Shown here one piece after another: positions 8,442 through 17,463 of a stretch of 64,000 nucleotides of DNA (its first letter is position 1; every line of letters starts with the position of its first letter). This stretch comes from Verrucomicrobiota bacterium (lineage in GTDB: Bacteria; Verrucomicrobiota; Verrucomicrobiia; Opitutales; Opitutaceae). The translations under genes and the position numbers were made by a program. Location of the stretch: the NCBI GenBank assembly GCA_023399155.1, contig JAEWQP010000030.1:62001-126000 (forward strand), given 5' to 3'. The notes beneath the pieces are model-generated. The model did no database searches. It saw only the letters and a program-made list of their open reading frames with translations, and was not told the DNA's origin.

Positions 8442-9901
8442 ACCGCATCGACGCCACCATGCTCTCGCCTGACGACCCGCGCCTGACTGCGTTCGCCCTC
8501 GGCGAACTCGAGGGGGAGGATTTCGCGATCGTCGCGGCCGCCGTCGCTGCACACCCGGACCTGCAGGACCTGGTGCAGGATATCCGTCGGGCGGCCGATG
8601 ATCTCACGGCCGCGCTGGCCAGCGAACCCCTGCCGGAGGTGGAGCCGCTCGTCCTCACCGCCCGCCTCAACGGTCAGGCGCTCAAGCAGGACCTCGTCGC
8701 GTTCCCGCGCGACCGTGCCGCAGGCCCGGTCGCGATGCACGGCAAGCGACCCGCACCCGCCATCGCACGCGCACCGTCGTATTCAGAACGCACAGCCGCC
8801 AGCCGGCGCCGGCACGAACCGCGGCTCTCCTACTTCTGGGTGATGACGCTCTCGGCCGCCTGCTTCATGCTGGTGGTGTTCCTGAGCGAGCGCAGATTCA
8901 CGGCTGAGGCGGAGGCCGCCGCCGCGCAGGCCGCACGCCTCGCCGCCACCGATCGGGCCCGCGCCGCCGCCGCCGCCGCCGCCGCGGCCCAACTGGGATT
9001 CCTCGAACTCGACCTGAGCGAGCGCGAGTACGCGCGCGCCACGCTTCCCACCCGCCCGGTGGAAGTGGACGCCGACTACCTCGCCGCCGAACGCCGGCCC
9101 ACCTCGAGTTTTCCGATCGATGTCGCCACGACCAGCTACGGCGACGTGGTGCGGGCCATCGCGGCGCGCCAGCTGCCGCCCCCGGGTACCGTGCGCATCG
9201 AGGAACTGCTCAATACCTTCGCCTACGATTATCCGGAACCCTCGGACGACGCCGACTCTCCGTTCGCCGCCGCCCTCGAGGCTGCCGACGCACCGTGGGC
9301 GCCAGGCCACCGGCTGGTCCGGATCGGCCTGAAGGGCCGCACCGGGGCCGATCGGAGCCACGCGATCGCCCGAAACGTATCCATCCAGGTGCAGTTCAAC
9401 CCCGAGACCGTGCAGTCGTACCGACTCATCGGGTACGAGAAGAGCCCGCTCGTCGCGCAGGAGACGCTCTCCGCGGGCCGCGTGGACGCCGCGGAAGTGC
9501 ACGCCGGCCATACTGTCACCGCGCTTTACGAAGTGATCCCCGTGGCTGGCGACGTCGCGCCCGAATCGCTCGCCGATGAAAACGCTGCGACCGAGTCCGA
9601 CGCGGTGACCCGCCTGCTCACCGTGCGGATCGCCTACACCCGGCCTGATGGCGTGGCCGCACGTCCGGTGGAGTTTCCCCTCGACGATCGCGGTGCGACC
9701 TTTGGCGATGCCAGCGGCGACTTCAAATTCGCGGCTGCGGTGGCGGGCTTTGGCATGATGCTCCGCCAGCCCGGCAGCAACGAATCCCTCACCTTCGGCA
9801 GCATCATCGCATGGGCTGAACAGGGCGTCGCGCAGGATCACACCGGGCGCAGAAAGCAGTTCGTCGGCCTGGTACGCGACGCGAGCGAGTTCCTGCAGTA
9901 G
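8438..9901 (+). CDS. Membrane anti-sigma-like protein with vWF_N and DUF3520 domains, VWA domain absent
   Basis: Protein of 487 residues starting at the ATG that overlaps the sigma gene stop. Residues 1-100 resemble cytoplasmic anti-sigma domains (DPRLTAFALGELEGED) without a zinc HxxxC motif. One transmembrane helix is at 131-150, then an Ala-rich coil (155-190). Residues 220-300 match the vWF_N domain of YfbK-like proteins (SSFPIDVATTSYGDVVRAI, LPPPGTVRIEELLNTFAYDY). Residues 312-487 match DUF3520 (NVSIQVQFNPETVQSYRLIG). In YfbK a VWA domain of about 190 residues lies between these two; here they are joined by about 12 residues. The likely role is sequestering the ECF factor and sensing with the periplasmic part; this is inference from position and topology. 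Confidence 0.85.
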   Translation: MNRIDATMLSPDDPRLTAFALGELEGEDFAIVAAAVAAHPDLQDLVQDIRRAADDLTAALASEPLPEVEPLVLTARLNGQALKQDLVAFPRDRAAGPVAMHGKRPAPAIARAPSYSERTAASRRRHEPRLSYFWVMTLSAACFMLVVFLSERRFTAEAEAAAAQAARLAATDRARAAAAAAAAAQLGFLELDLSEREYARATLPTRPVEVDADYLAAERRPTSSFPIDVATTSYGDVVRAIAARQLPPPGTVRIEELLNTFAYDYPEPSDDADSPFAAALEAADAPWAPGHRLVRIGLKGRTGADRSHAIARNVSIQVQFNPETVQSYRLIGYEKSPLVAQETLSAGRVDAAEVHAGHTVTALYEVIPVAGDVAPESLADENAATESDAVTRLLTVRIAYTRPDGVAARPVEFPLDDRGATFGDASGDFKFAAAVAGFGMMLRQPGSNESLTFGSIIAWAEQGVAQDHTGRRKQFVGLVRDASEFLQ

Positions 9902-10148
9902 GGCACGCCGGGCGCATGCAGCGGGCGAAGGTCGGGCGCGACCTCCGGGCGCACTCGTCGCTCGCGCACGACCGACAACCCGCCCGGCACCCTATTCCGT
10001 GGGCTTCGGCGCGCGCCGGGGGCTTCCGCCACGTCCCAGCGCACCGCGCGAAGGCGCGGATGCGGGTTCCACCGTTTCCCGGTCCCGCCCTCCGGCCGGG
10101 CACCACTTGGAACTTGGCCCGCATCGGCAAACCCCCAGCGTCGTGGCC

Positions 10149-11726
10149 ATGTCCTGGGAGTCGTTCAAAGCCCGCAATTACGTTTTCCCCGAGGTCGGCC
10201 TCGGTCTCGACCTGAGCCGTCTCGACATGCCCGACGCCTTCCTCGCGTCGATGGAGTCGCCGCTCGGCCGCGCCTTCGCCGCCATGTCCGCGCTCGAAAA
10301 GGGTGCGATCGCCAATCCCGACGAGAAGCGCATGGTCGGCCATTACTGGCTGCGCGCGCCGCATCTCGCACCGGCGCCGGAGATCACCGCCCAGATCGCG
10401 CAAACGCTCACCCGCGTGAAGGCGTTTGCGGCAGATGTACATGCCGGGACAGTCAAGGGCGCTTCCGGAAAGTTCGAGAACGTGCTCGTGATCGGGATCG
10501 GCGGCTCGGCCCTCGGGCCGCAGTTTGTCGCCCACGCCCTGGGACACGCGCGGCGCGACAGGATGCAGACCTGGTTCTTCGACAATACCGACCCGGACGG
10601 CATGGACGCAGTCCTCGCGGCCCTCGAGGGAAAACTCGGCCGCACGCTGTGCGTCGTCATCTCCAAGTCGGGTGGCACGGCGGAAACCCGCAATGGGATG
10701 CTCGAGGCCGACAAGGCCTACAGCGCCGCCGGGCTTTCCTTCTCCAAGCATGCGGTCGCCATCACCGGTGAAGGCAGCGCACTCGAGAAGGTCGCGGTGC
10801 GCGACGGCTGGCTCGCACGTTTCCCGATGTGGGACTGGGTCGGGGGCCGCACGTCCGAACTTGCGGCCGTGGGATTGCTTCCGGCCGCACTCCAGGGGCT
10901 GGACGTCGATGAAATCCTCGCCGGTGCCGCCGCCATGGACGTCGCCACGCGGGTCGCGACGCGGGACCGCAATCCCGCGGCACTGCTCGCGCTCGCCTGG
11001 CATTTCGCCACCGAGGGCCGTGGGGCAAAGGACATGGTCATCCTTCCCTACAAGGACCGTCTCCTGCTCTTTTCGCGCTACCTGCAGCAGCTCATCATGG
11101 AGTCGCTGGGCAAGGAACTCGACCTCGACGGCAAGGTCGTGAACCAGGGCATCGCCGTTTACGGAAACAAGGGCTCCACCGACCAGCACGCCTACGTGCA
11201 GCAATTGCGCGAGGGCGTCGCCAACTTCTTCGTGACCTTCATCGAGGTGCTGCGCGATCGCGAAGGCCACTCCATGGAGGTCGAGCCCGGCGTGACCAGC
11301 GGCGATTATCTCGAGGGCTTCTTCCTCGGGACGCGCGATGCGCTGGCTGAGAAAGGTCGCGGCTCGATCACCATCACCGTGCCCGATGTATCGCCGAAGA
11401 CCGTCGGCGGCCTCATCGCCCTGTATGAACGCACGGTCGGGCTTTACGCCTCGCTGGTGAATATCAACGCCTACCACCAGCCCGGTGTCGAGGCGGGCAA
11501 GAAGGCCGCCACCGCCGCCATCGCCCTGCAGCGCGAGGTCGTCGCCGCGCTGAAGTCCACCCCGGGCCAGGCCTTCACCGCGGACGCGCTCGCCGCCAAG
11601 CTCGGCAAGCCCGCGGAGGCCGAGCGTATCTTCAAGCTGCTCGAACACCTCGCCGCCAATCAGGGCCGCGGGATCCGTCGCATCCCCGCCGCGAGCTGGC
11701 CCGAAACAGCGTTCAGCGCCATCTGA
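10149..11726 (+). CDS. pgi: Glucose-6-phosphate isomerase
   Basis: Cytosolic enzyme of 525 residues interconverting glucose 6-phosphate and fructose 6-phosphate in glycolysis and gluconeogenesis. It has the SIS-type phosphosugar site (IGIGGSALGPQF, then VVISKSGGTAETRNG), the WDWVGGRTSE segment, the GKELDLDGKVVNQG and GNKGSTDQHAYVQQL motifs and the C-terminal NAYHQPGVEAGKK signature. It is moderately shorter than E. coli Pgi (about 550). The ATG at 10149 is chosen because the frame upstream lacks similarity and protein-like composition. No operon partner is obvious; a pyrimidine-rich simple-sequence tract follows the stop within about 10 bases. Confidence 0.95.
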   Translation: MSWESFKARNYVFPEVGLGLDLSRLDMPDAFLASMESPLGRAFAAMSALEKGAIANPDEKRMVGHYWLRAPHLAPAPEITAQIAQTLTRVKAFAADVHAGTVKGASGKFENVLVIGIGGSALGPQFVAHALGHARRDRMQTWFFDNTDPDGMDAVLAALEGKLGRTLCVVISKSGGTAETRNGMLEADKAYSAAGLSFSKHAVAITGEGSALEKVAVRDGWLARFPMWDWVGGRTSELAAVGLLPAALQGLDVDEILAGAAAMDVATRVATRDRNPAALLALAWHFATEGRGAKDMVILPYKDRLLLFSRYLQQLIMESLGKELDLDGKVVNQGIAVYGNKGSTDQHAYVQQLREGVANFFVTFIEVLRDREGHSMEVEPGVTSGDYLEGFFLGTRDALAEKGRGSITITVPDVSPKTVGGLIALYERTVGLYASLVNINAYHQPGVEAGKKAATAAIALQREVVAALKSTPGQAFTADALAAKLGKPAEAERIFKLLEHLAANQGRGIRRIPAASWPETAFSAI

Positions 11727-11730
11727 TCCC

Positions 11731-11790
11731 CTCGTCTTTCTCGTTCTCGTTCTCTTTCTTCCCTCCGCCTCCCCGCGCCCGCTCCCTCGC
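11731..11790. repeat. Pyrimidine-rich simple-sequence tract
   Basis: Runs of TCTTTCTCGTTCTCGTTC and CCTC units begin 5 bases after pgi. The 18 bases at 11735-11752 are the exact reverse complement of 3585-3602. A short complementary CGAGAACGA lies further on near 11850. No gene is seen between 11727 and 11961. Confidence 0.65.
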
Positions 11791-11961
11791 TCCCGCCGAA
11801 GCGAAAGCACGGCCGAAGTGACGGGAAACGGCCTCGGAAGAATCCGACCGAGAACGATCGAGGCCCGGAACACGGGCGGACATTCTGCTTTCCAAGCAGG
11901 GCCGCCCGCGGACAAGCTCGGTCGCCCGAGCCAACGGCGCATCTCTCCCCTGCCCCCTCCC

Positions 11962-12711
11962 ATGAAAGGAATCACCCTGCTGATGAGCGTTGTCTCGGTC
12001 GTGGCGGCCGGCGTCGCAGGGTATCTGTATTTTAGTATCGAGTACGATAAGGACGAACTCCTGGCCAACAACAAGGCGGCCCAGTCCCAGCTCGCCGCCG
12101 CGCAGCAGCGCGCCGCCGACAATGCGGCCGACCGCGACCGCCTCTCCGCCGAACTCTCCGCGGCGCAGCGCGCGCTCGCCGAACTCAAGGCGCGAAACAC
12201 CACGCTCGAGGCGCGCAGCAGCCAGCTCGCGCGCGAACTCACCCAACAGCGCGACCAGCTCGCAGCGCGCGAACAGACCGACCAGGGCGTCCAACAGGAA
12301 ATGGCCGGCCTGCGCCGGCAGCTCGCCGAGTCGCGGACGGCCCTTGCCTCCTCGATCGGCGGCGCGACACCTGAGCAGGTCGCTGCCTACGAGGCGCGAA
12401 TCCAGGACTTGGAGAACCAGCTCAACACGCTGAGGCGCGATGGGCCCACGCCCGCCCGTGGCGTGGCGGGCGCTCCCGCCGGCCTTTCCGGCGAGGTCGT
12501 CGAAGTCGGGCCGCGCTCAGCCTTCGTGGTGCTCAACATCGGCAGCAAGCACGGGGCGGTCGCCGCACTGGAGATGGTGCTGCGCCGGGGAAACACCCGC
12601 CTCGCGCGCATCCGGCTGACCGACGTGCGCGAGACCTACAGTGTGGCGACGGTCCTGCCTGAAACCGGCACTGGCAACATCCGCCCCGGTGATGTAGCGT
12701 TTCGTCCCTGA
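11962..12711 (+). CDS. Membrane-anchored coiled-coil protein
   Basis: Protein of 249 residues from ATG 11962. One N-terminal transmembrane helix (about 4-25, ITLLMSVVSVVAAGVAGYLYF) is followed by a long coiled coil (about 35-165) rich in Ala, Gln, Arg and Leu. A compact C-terminal domain (about 175-249, GEVVEVGPRSAFVVLNIGSKHGA) ends in IRPGDVAF. The C-terminal segment resembles small beta-barrel domains of cell-envelope proteins that bind or present exported components, but I cannot assign a family. It is followed after 180 bases by a small lipoprotein gene in the same direction, so an envelope role for both is plausible. Confidence 0.85.
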   Translation: MKGITLLMSVVSVVAAGVAGYLYFSIEYDKDELLANNKAAQSQLAAAQQRAADNAADRDRLSAELSAAQRALAELKARNTTLEARSSQLARELTQQRDQLAAREQTDQGVQQEMAGLRRQLAESRTALASSIGGATPEQVAAYEARIQDLENQLNTLRRDGPTPARGVAGAPAGLSGEVVEVGPRSAFVVLNIGSKHGAVAALEMVLRRGNTRLARIRLTDVRETYSVATVLPETGTGNIRPGDVAFRP

Positions 12712-12891
12712 TCCGATGAACCCGCAGTGGAACCAGCTGTCCACACGGATGTTGCTCATCCAAGCTCCGCGAAATCCAAGTGTCGCCCCGGCTGTGCGTA
12801 AATGCCTCTGGGGGTCCAGCGGTCTTTTCGGTTCGGCTCGTTTTCCGGATTTGCCGGATCGCCTTTTCCCGTCCACCCTTCCCTCTTCATC

Positions 12892-13059
12892 ATGACTCGC
12901 TCTTCTCTCGTTCGCCTCCTGGTCGCGCTCGCCGCGGCCACGGCCGGCCTGTTCGCCTTTACCGGCTGCCAGTCCAGCGCGCAGGATTCCTCGGTTCCCT
13001 GGAGCCGCCCCGCCAGCTGGGAGGGCACGCTGCCCGGCATCGGCTCAGGCGGTCGGTGA
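12892..13059 (+). CDS. Small lipoprotein (55 residues)
   Basis: A signal peptide (MTRSSLVRLLVALAAATAG) leads to a lipobox FTGC with Cys26, giving a mature lipoprotein of 30 residues: a Gln/Ser linker, then SVPWSRPASWEGTLPGIG. The short tail rich in Trp, Pro and Gly looks conserved in character rather than random. The gene is too short for ordinary family assignment. It lies between the coiled-coil membrane protein and rsmI, all on the plus strand. Function is unknown; membrane anchoring is inferred from the lipobox. Confidence 0.7.
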   Translation: MTRSSLVRLLVALAAATAGLFAFTGCQSSAQDSSVPWSRPASWEGTLPGIGSGGR

Positions 13060-13087
13060 CCCGGCGTTGGCCTGCTCGCGTGATCGG

Positions 13088-13807
13088 GTGACGACATCCG
13101 ACAACAGCTCCCTGCGCGCACAGCCGGGCACGTTGCATGTTGTCGCCACGCCGATAGGCAATCTCGCGGATCTCTCCGAGCGCGCAGCCGCGGTGCTCCG
13201 CACGGTCGACGTGATCGCCTGCGAGGATACACGGACGACACGCGTGTTGCTCGGGCGCATCGGTGCCGCGCGGGAACTCGTGGCCTACCATGAGCACAAC
13301 GAGCAGCCGATGGCGCAGAAACTTGCCGACCGCCTGGCCGCCGGCACATCCGTGGCCCTGGTCTCCGACGCCGGCACCCCGGCGCTGAGCGATCCCGGCT
13401 TTCGCCTCGTGCGCGAGTGCCGGCGTCGCGGTCTGCCGGTGATCCCCGTGCCCGGGCCGAACGCGCTCGTGACCCACCTCTGCGCGGCCGGCGTGCCCAC
13501 GCATGCCTTCTTCTTCGCGGGGTTTCTGCCCGCCAAGACCGCAGCCCGACGGGCATTCCTCGAGAAGCATCGCGACGCCGACCACACCGTCGCGCTCTAC
13601 GAATCGTGCCACCGCATCACCGCGTTCGTCGCCGAGATCGTGGACGTCCTCGGGCCGACACGCGTGATCTCCCTCGCCAAGGAACTCACGAAGCTCCACG
13701 AGACGATCCTCACCGGCCCGGCTGGCGAGGTGCGCGACCGCTTGGCCAAGATCGCCATCAAGGGCGAGTTTGTGGTGCTGATCGCACCGGGAGATTTCGA
13801 GCTGTGA
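13088..13807 (+). CDS. rsmI: 16S rRNA (cytidine1402-2'-O)-methyltransferase
   Basis: Tetrapyrrole-methylase-fold SAM enzyme that, in known members, 2'-O-methylates C1402 in the ribosomal decoding site. The sequence has the diagnostic VVATPIGNLADLSERA start, the ACEDTRTTRVLL motif, LVSDAGTPALSDPG and VPGPNALVTHL, the substrate-loop HAFFFAGFLPAK and the C-terminal KELTKLHETILTG block. The GTG at 13088 gives 239 residues with a tail before the PIGNL motif of the same length as in E. coli; a TTG at 13067 in the same frame is an alternative. It starts 28 bases after the small lipoprotein gene. Confidence 0.95.
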   Translation: MTTSDNSSLRAQPGTLHVVATPIGNLADLSERAAAVLRTVDVIACEDTRTTRVLLGRIGAARELVAYHEHNEQPMAQKLADRLAAGTSVALVSDAGTPALSDPGFRLVRECRRRGLPVIPVPGPNALVTHLCAAGVPTHAFFFAGFLPAKTAARRAFLEKHRDADHTVALYESCHRITAFVAEIVDVLGPTRVISLAKELTKLHETILTGPAGEVRDRLAKIAIKGEFVVLIAPGDFEL

Positions 13808-13969
13808 AAAGGTGAAGGAAGCAGCGGGCGGGCGCAGGACACACATGCCCCGGGCCGAACCCGCGTGATCATCGACTCCAGTCTCCTGCGATCCCACGCT
13901 CCTCCCCCGCGCGCCCCAAACCGTCCGTTCGAACCACCGCTTGCAACTCGCTGCGCACCGTCCCCCTCC

Positions 13970-14917
13970 ATGACGCACCCCACCACCGCAGCCATCGTCG
14001 ATATCGGGAGCAACTCGATCAAACTGCTCGTGGCGCGCCGCGATCCGGCGAGCGGAGGCCTTCTGCCGCTGTTCCAGCGCACCGAGGAGACGCGTATCGG
14101 AACTGGAATTACCGACAACCCGCCGCGGCTGCGCGACGACCCGATGGATCGCGCTGTCGCCTCCGTGCAGACGCTCCTGGCAGATGCCGCGAACCACGGT
14201 GCCGATGCGATCCGGATCGTCGCGACGAGCGCGGTCCGCGACGCCGCGAACCGCCAGGTATTCATCGACCGGCTGCGGGAAGCCACCGGCCAGACTCTTT
14301 CGGTGCTGTCCGGCGACGAGGAGGCCGCCGGTATCGGCCGGGGAATCGCCTGCGACCCCGCCCTCGCCAGCGTGCGCGAGTTCTACCTCGTCGATCTCGG
14401 CGGCGGCAGCCTGGAGATGCTCGAGTTCCGCGGCGGCGCGGTCAAACAACTGGCCAGCCTGCAACTCGGGTGCGTACGCGTGACCGAACACTGCGTCGCC
14501 GATGCAAAGCGGGCGTTGACCGCGGATGAGATTGAATGCGTGCGCCGGCACGTCCGCGACGGCATCGGGGCCTCGGGCTTTCGCTTCGACCTCCCGGCGC
14601 CGGTGACGGCGGTGGTGACGGGCGGCACTGCGACCACCTTCCGCGCCATCGAAGCCGCGATTTCCGGTCGGCCATTCAACGCCACCTCGCCGATCATCCC
14701 GGTCGCCGCACTCAACGACCTGGGGCTGCGACTCGCCACGCTTGCGATCGAGGATCGGTGCACGATTCCGGGCGTGCCGCCTGCCCGCGCCGACGTGTTT
14801 CCCGCCGCCCTCCTTACGCTGGTGGAGGTGGCGGGTTTTGCCCGCGCGATCGAGTTCCGCCATTCCTTCTACAACCTGCGCTTTGGAATCGCCGCGCAGG
14901 TGCTCGGGACGGACTGA
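13970..14917 (+). CDS. Ppx/GppA-family phosphatase
   Basis: Protein of 315 residues of the actin-like ATPase fold that contains exopolyphosphatase and pppGpp pyrophosphatase. Visible motifs are the phosphate-1 loop (AAIVDIGSNSIKLLVARR, about 7-25), TSAVRDAANR, the LSGDEEA segment and the second phosphate loop LVDLGGGSLE. It consists only of the catalytic pair of subdomains and lacks the C-terminal HD-like extension of E. coli Ppx/GppA. Short homologues of this type act on polyphosphate or pppGpp. A polyphosphate kinase gene is present at 44.8 kb, so polyphosphate turnover is plausible. It converges on priA. Confidence 0.92.
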   Translation: MTHPTTAAIVDIGSNSIKLLVARRDPASGGLLPLFQRTEETRIGTGITDNPPRLRDDPMDRAVASVQTLLADAANHGADAIRIVATSAVRDAANRQVFIDRLREATGQTLSVLSGDEEAAGIGRGIACDPALASVREFYLVDLGGGSLEMLEFRGGAVKQLASLQLGCVRVTEHCVADAKRALTADEIECVRRHVRDGIGASGFRFDLPAPVTAVVTGGTATTFRAIEAAISGRPFNATSPIIPVAALNDLGLRLATLAIEDRCTIPGVPPARADVFPAALLTLVEVAGFARAIEFRHSFYNLRFGIAAQVLGTD

Positions 14918-15006
14918 AACCGCCCCCGGGGGCCGCAGGGCCAACTCAGTGGTCGCAACATGGGCGAGGCCATCGTGTGCGCACGCGTGTGCCTGCGACA
15001 CTCGCG

Positions 15007-17262
15007 CTACGTCACATTGACCGGATCGACATCGATCGTCGCGAAGACGTCGTCCGGCAACGGAAAGTCCTGCTGCATCTGCGCGAGCAGCGCGGAAAGT
15101 TTCGTCACCTTCTGGGTGAAATACCAGATCTGGTAGCGGTAGTGGTCCTTGATCTTCTCCACCGGACACGGCGCCGGCCCGCGGATCTCCACGAGACCCT
15201 CGCCGAGTTCCTGGACCTTGCGGGCCCAGTGCTCGGCGAAGAACGCGACCTTCTCGGCGTTGGGCCCGCGGAACACGCTCAATACCAGGTGCCGAAAAGG
15301 TGGATACTGATACTGCTGACGCATGCGGACCTCCTCGGCGAGGAAGCCTTCGACATCGGCGCGCCGGCCAAACTGCACCGGCATGGCGTGCGGCGTGAAA
15401 CTCTGCACCACCACCTCGCCCGCCCGGTCGCCACGGCCGGCGCGGCCCGCGACCTGCACGAGCAGCTGGAAGGTGCGCTCGTTGGCGCGAAAGTCCGGCA
15501 CGTGCAGCGAAAGATCGGCATCGACCAGGCCGACGAGCGTGACGTTCGGAAAATCCAGCCCCTTGCCGATCATCTGCGTGCCGACCAGCACGTCGATCTT
15601 GCCGGTGCGAAACTCGCTGAGCAGCTGCCGCAGCCGGTTCTTCTGCGCCATCGCGTCGGCATCAATCCGAACCACGCGAGCCTGCGGCATCAGGCGCTGC
15701 ACGATATCCTCGACCTTCTGCGTGCCCAGGCCGCGCCAGCGGATCTTGCCCGAGCCGCAGCCGGGACAGCGCACGGGCGCCTCGCGCTGCTCGCCGCAGA
15801 GGTGGCACTTCAGCGTCTCGTCGGTGCGATGGTACGTCATCGTGATGCTGCAGTGCGGGCATTCCGCGACGTATCCACATTCCTGACAAACCATGCTTGA
15901 GGAATAGCCACGGCGGTTGATGAATAGGATGCTCTGCTCCCGGTTCTCGAACCGCCCCTTCAGCTTGTCGGCGAGGATGTCGGAGAGCGTGGTCGAGCCC
16001 CGGCGCTTGAGGATCTCCTTGCGCATGTCGACCACGTGCACAAGCGGGAGCCGGCGGTCGTCGATGCGCTTGGTCAGGCGATTGAGGCGGTATTTCCCGC
16101 TCCCGGCGTTCACCCACGATTCGACCGAGGGCGTGGCCGAACCGAGGACACACACGGACTGCGTGAGCATCGCGCGGTAGACCGCGACGTCGCGGCCGTG
16201 GTAGCGCGGAGTCTCGTCCTGCTTGTAGGCGGGCTCGTGCTCCTCATCGACGATGATGAGGCGCAGCCCGGGCATCGGGGCGAAGATGGCGGAGCGCGCG
16301 CCCACCACGATCCGGGCCCGTCCGGAAGCGAGCGCATCCCACGCATCGAGACGCTCGCCGTCGGAAAGCATGCTGTGCCAGACCACGACATCCTCGAGCC
16401 CGCGCTGGGCGAGCCGCGAGCGCAGCCGCCCGACCGTCTGCGGCGTGAGGGCCACCTCGGGCACGAGGAAGATCACGCTGCCGCCGGCGTCCAGGGCCTG
16501 CCGCATCGCGTCGATGTAGACCTCGGTCTTGCCGGAACCGGTCACGCCGTGGAGCAGGTGCACCGCAAATGTGCCGGTGGTGAGCGCAGCCTTGAGGTCC
16601 GATGCGGCGGCGGCCTGCTCCTCGTTGAGCGTGACCTCCTGCGCACCGATGATCTCATGGCCGCCGAAGTCGTCGGCGTAGGCGACGCGCTGGACCACGC
16701 GCGTTGACTCGACCGCCCATCCACGCTCCACCAGCGCGGCACACGCGGCCGGGGACACGCCGAGACGGCGCAGCACGATCGACTTCTTCACCGGCTGCAG
16801 CTGGCCGGCGAGAAAGGCGTGGAGCGCATGCTGCTTTGGGGCGCGTTTCCTGAGATGCTCGACCTCCTCCGCGGTCGGCCGGGATTTCGCGGCGGAAAGG
16901 TATTTCTCCACCTTGGCCTGGACGCCGCGGCGGACCGGCGCCGGCACCATCGCCTCCACCACAGCCTCGCGCGTGGCGCCGTAGTAGGCCGTCATCCACT
17001 CGGCGAGCCGGATGAGGTCGGGTGTGAGCACCGGATGCTCGTGCACGATGCCGGTGATGTTCTTCAGGCGTTCGCGCGGGATATCGGGGATGACATCGAT
17101 CCCACTGATCACGCCGAGCCGCTGGACGCGGCCAACGGGCATGCGAATCAGCACACCCGCGCGCAGCCCCTCGGCCAGCCGCGCCGGACAGCGGTAGTGC
17201 AGGAGCTTGTCGAAACCCGCGAGCGGCCAGACCGCGACGATGATCTCACGCGGCTCGGTCAT
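15007..17262 (-). CDS. priA: Primosomal protein N' (replication restart helicase)
   Basis: Superfamily 2 3'-5' DNA helicase of 751 residues that reloads the replisome at stalled forks. The N-terminal DNA-binding domain (about 1-190) is followed by Walker A LLHGVTGSGKTEVY, the DEEH box in LIIVDEEHEPAYKQ and the motif III segment VLGSATPS. The zinc-binding cluster is C-x2-C, C-x2-C, C-x2-C, C-x2-C (CQECGYVAECPHC, CHLCGE, CPGCG). Motifs V and VI follow (GTQMIGKGLDFPNV, QVAGRAGRG). All eight Cys are present. The ATG at 17262 (MTEPREIIVAVWPLAGFD) is chosen over a much longer upstream frame. It is divergent from the Fur-like gene. Confidence 0.96.
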   Translation of the reverse strand: MTEPREIIVAVWPLAGFDKLLHYRCPARLAEGLRAGVLIRMPVGRVQRLGVISGIDVIPDIPRERLKNITGIVHEHPVLTPDLIRLAEWMTAYYGATREAVVEAMVPAPVRRGVQAKVEKYLSAAKSRPTAEEVEHLRKRAPKQHALHAFLAGQLQPVKKSIVLRRLGVSPAACAALVERGWAVESTRVVQRVAYADDFGGHEIIGAQEVTLNEEQAAAASDLKAALTTGTFAVHLLHGVTGSGKTEVYIDAMRQALDAGGSVIFLVPEVALTPQTVGRLRSRLAQRGLEDVVVWHSMLSDGERLDAWDALASGRARIVVGARSAIFAPMPGLRLIIVDEEHEPAYKQDETPRYHGRDVAVYRAMLTQSVCVLGSATPSVESWVNAGSGKYRLNRLTKRIDDRRLPLVHVVDMRKEILKRRGSTTLSDILADKLKGRFENREQSILFINRRGYSSSMVCQECGYVAECPHCSITMTYHRTDETLKCHLCGEQREAPVRCPGCGSGKIRWRGLGTQKVEDIVQRLMPQARVVRIDADAMAQKNRLRQLLSEFRTGKIDVLVGTQMIGKGLDFPNVTLVGLVDADLSLHVPDFRANERTFQLLVQVAGRAGRGDRAGEVVVQSFTPHAMPVQFGRRADVEGFLAEEVRMRQQYQYPPFRHLVLSVFRGPNAEKVAFFAEHWARKVQELGEGLVEIRGPAPCPVEKIKDHYRYQIWYFTQKVTKLSALLAQMQQDFPLPDDVFATIDVDPVNVT

Positions 17263-17463
17263 GGCGCGCGCCTTCTCGGATCTTGTCGCGTACCGCGCAG
17301 GAGTTGACGGCACGTGCGGTTGTGACGAGCGGCACGCGTTCGGGGCACGGCGGCGCGTCCGCGGGTGTGGAAGTTCGTTCTGGCCGGAGGAGTCCCCGGC
17401 GCGCGTGTCGGGAGCCGAGCCTTCCGCGTTGACTCGCCCGAACGCCGTACGGACAGTCCCGGC

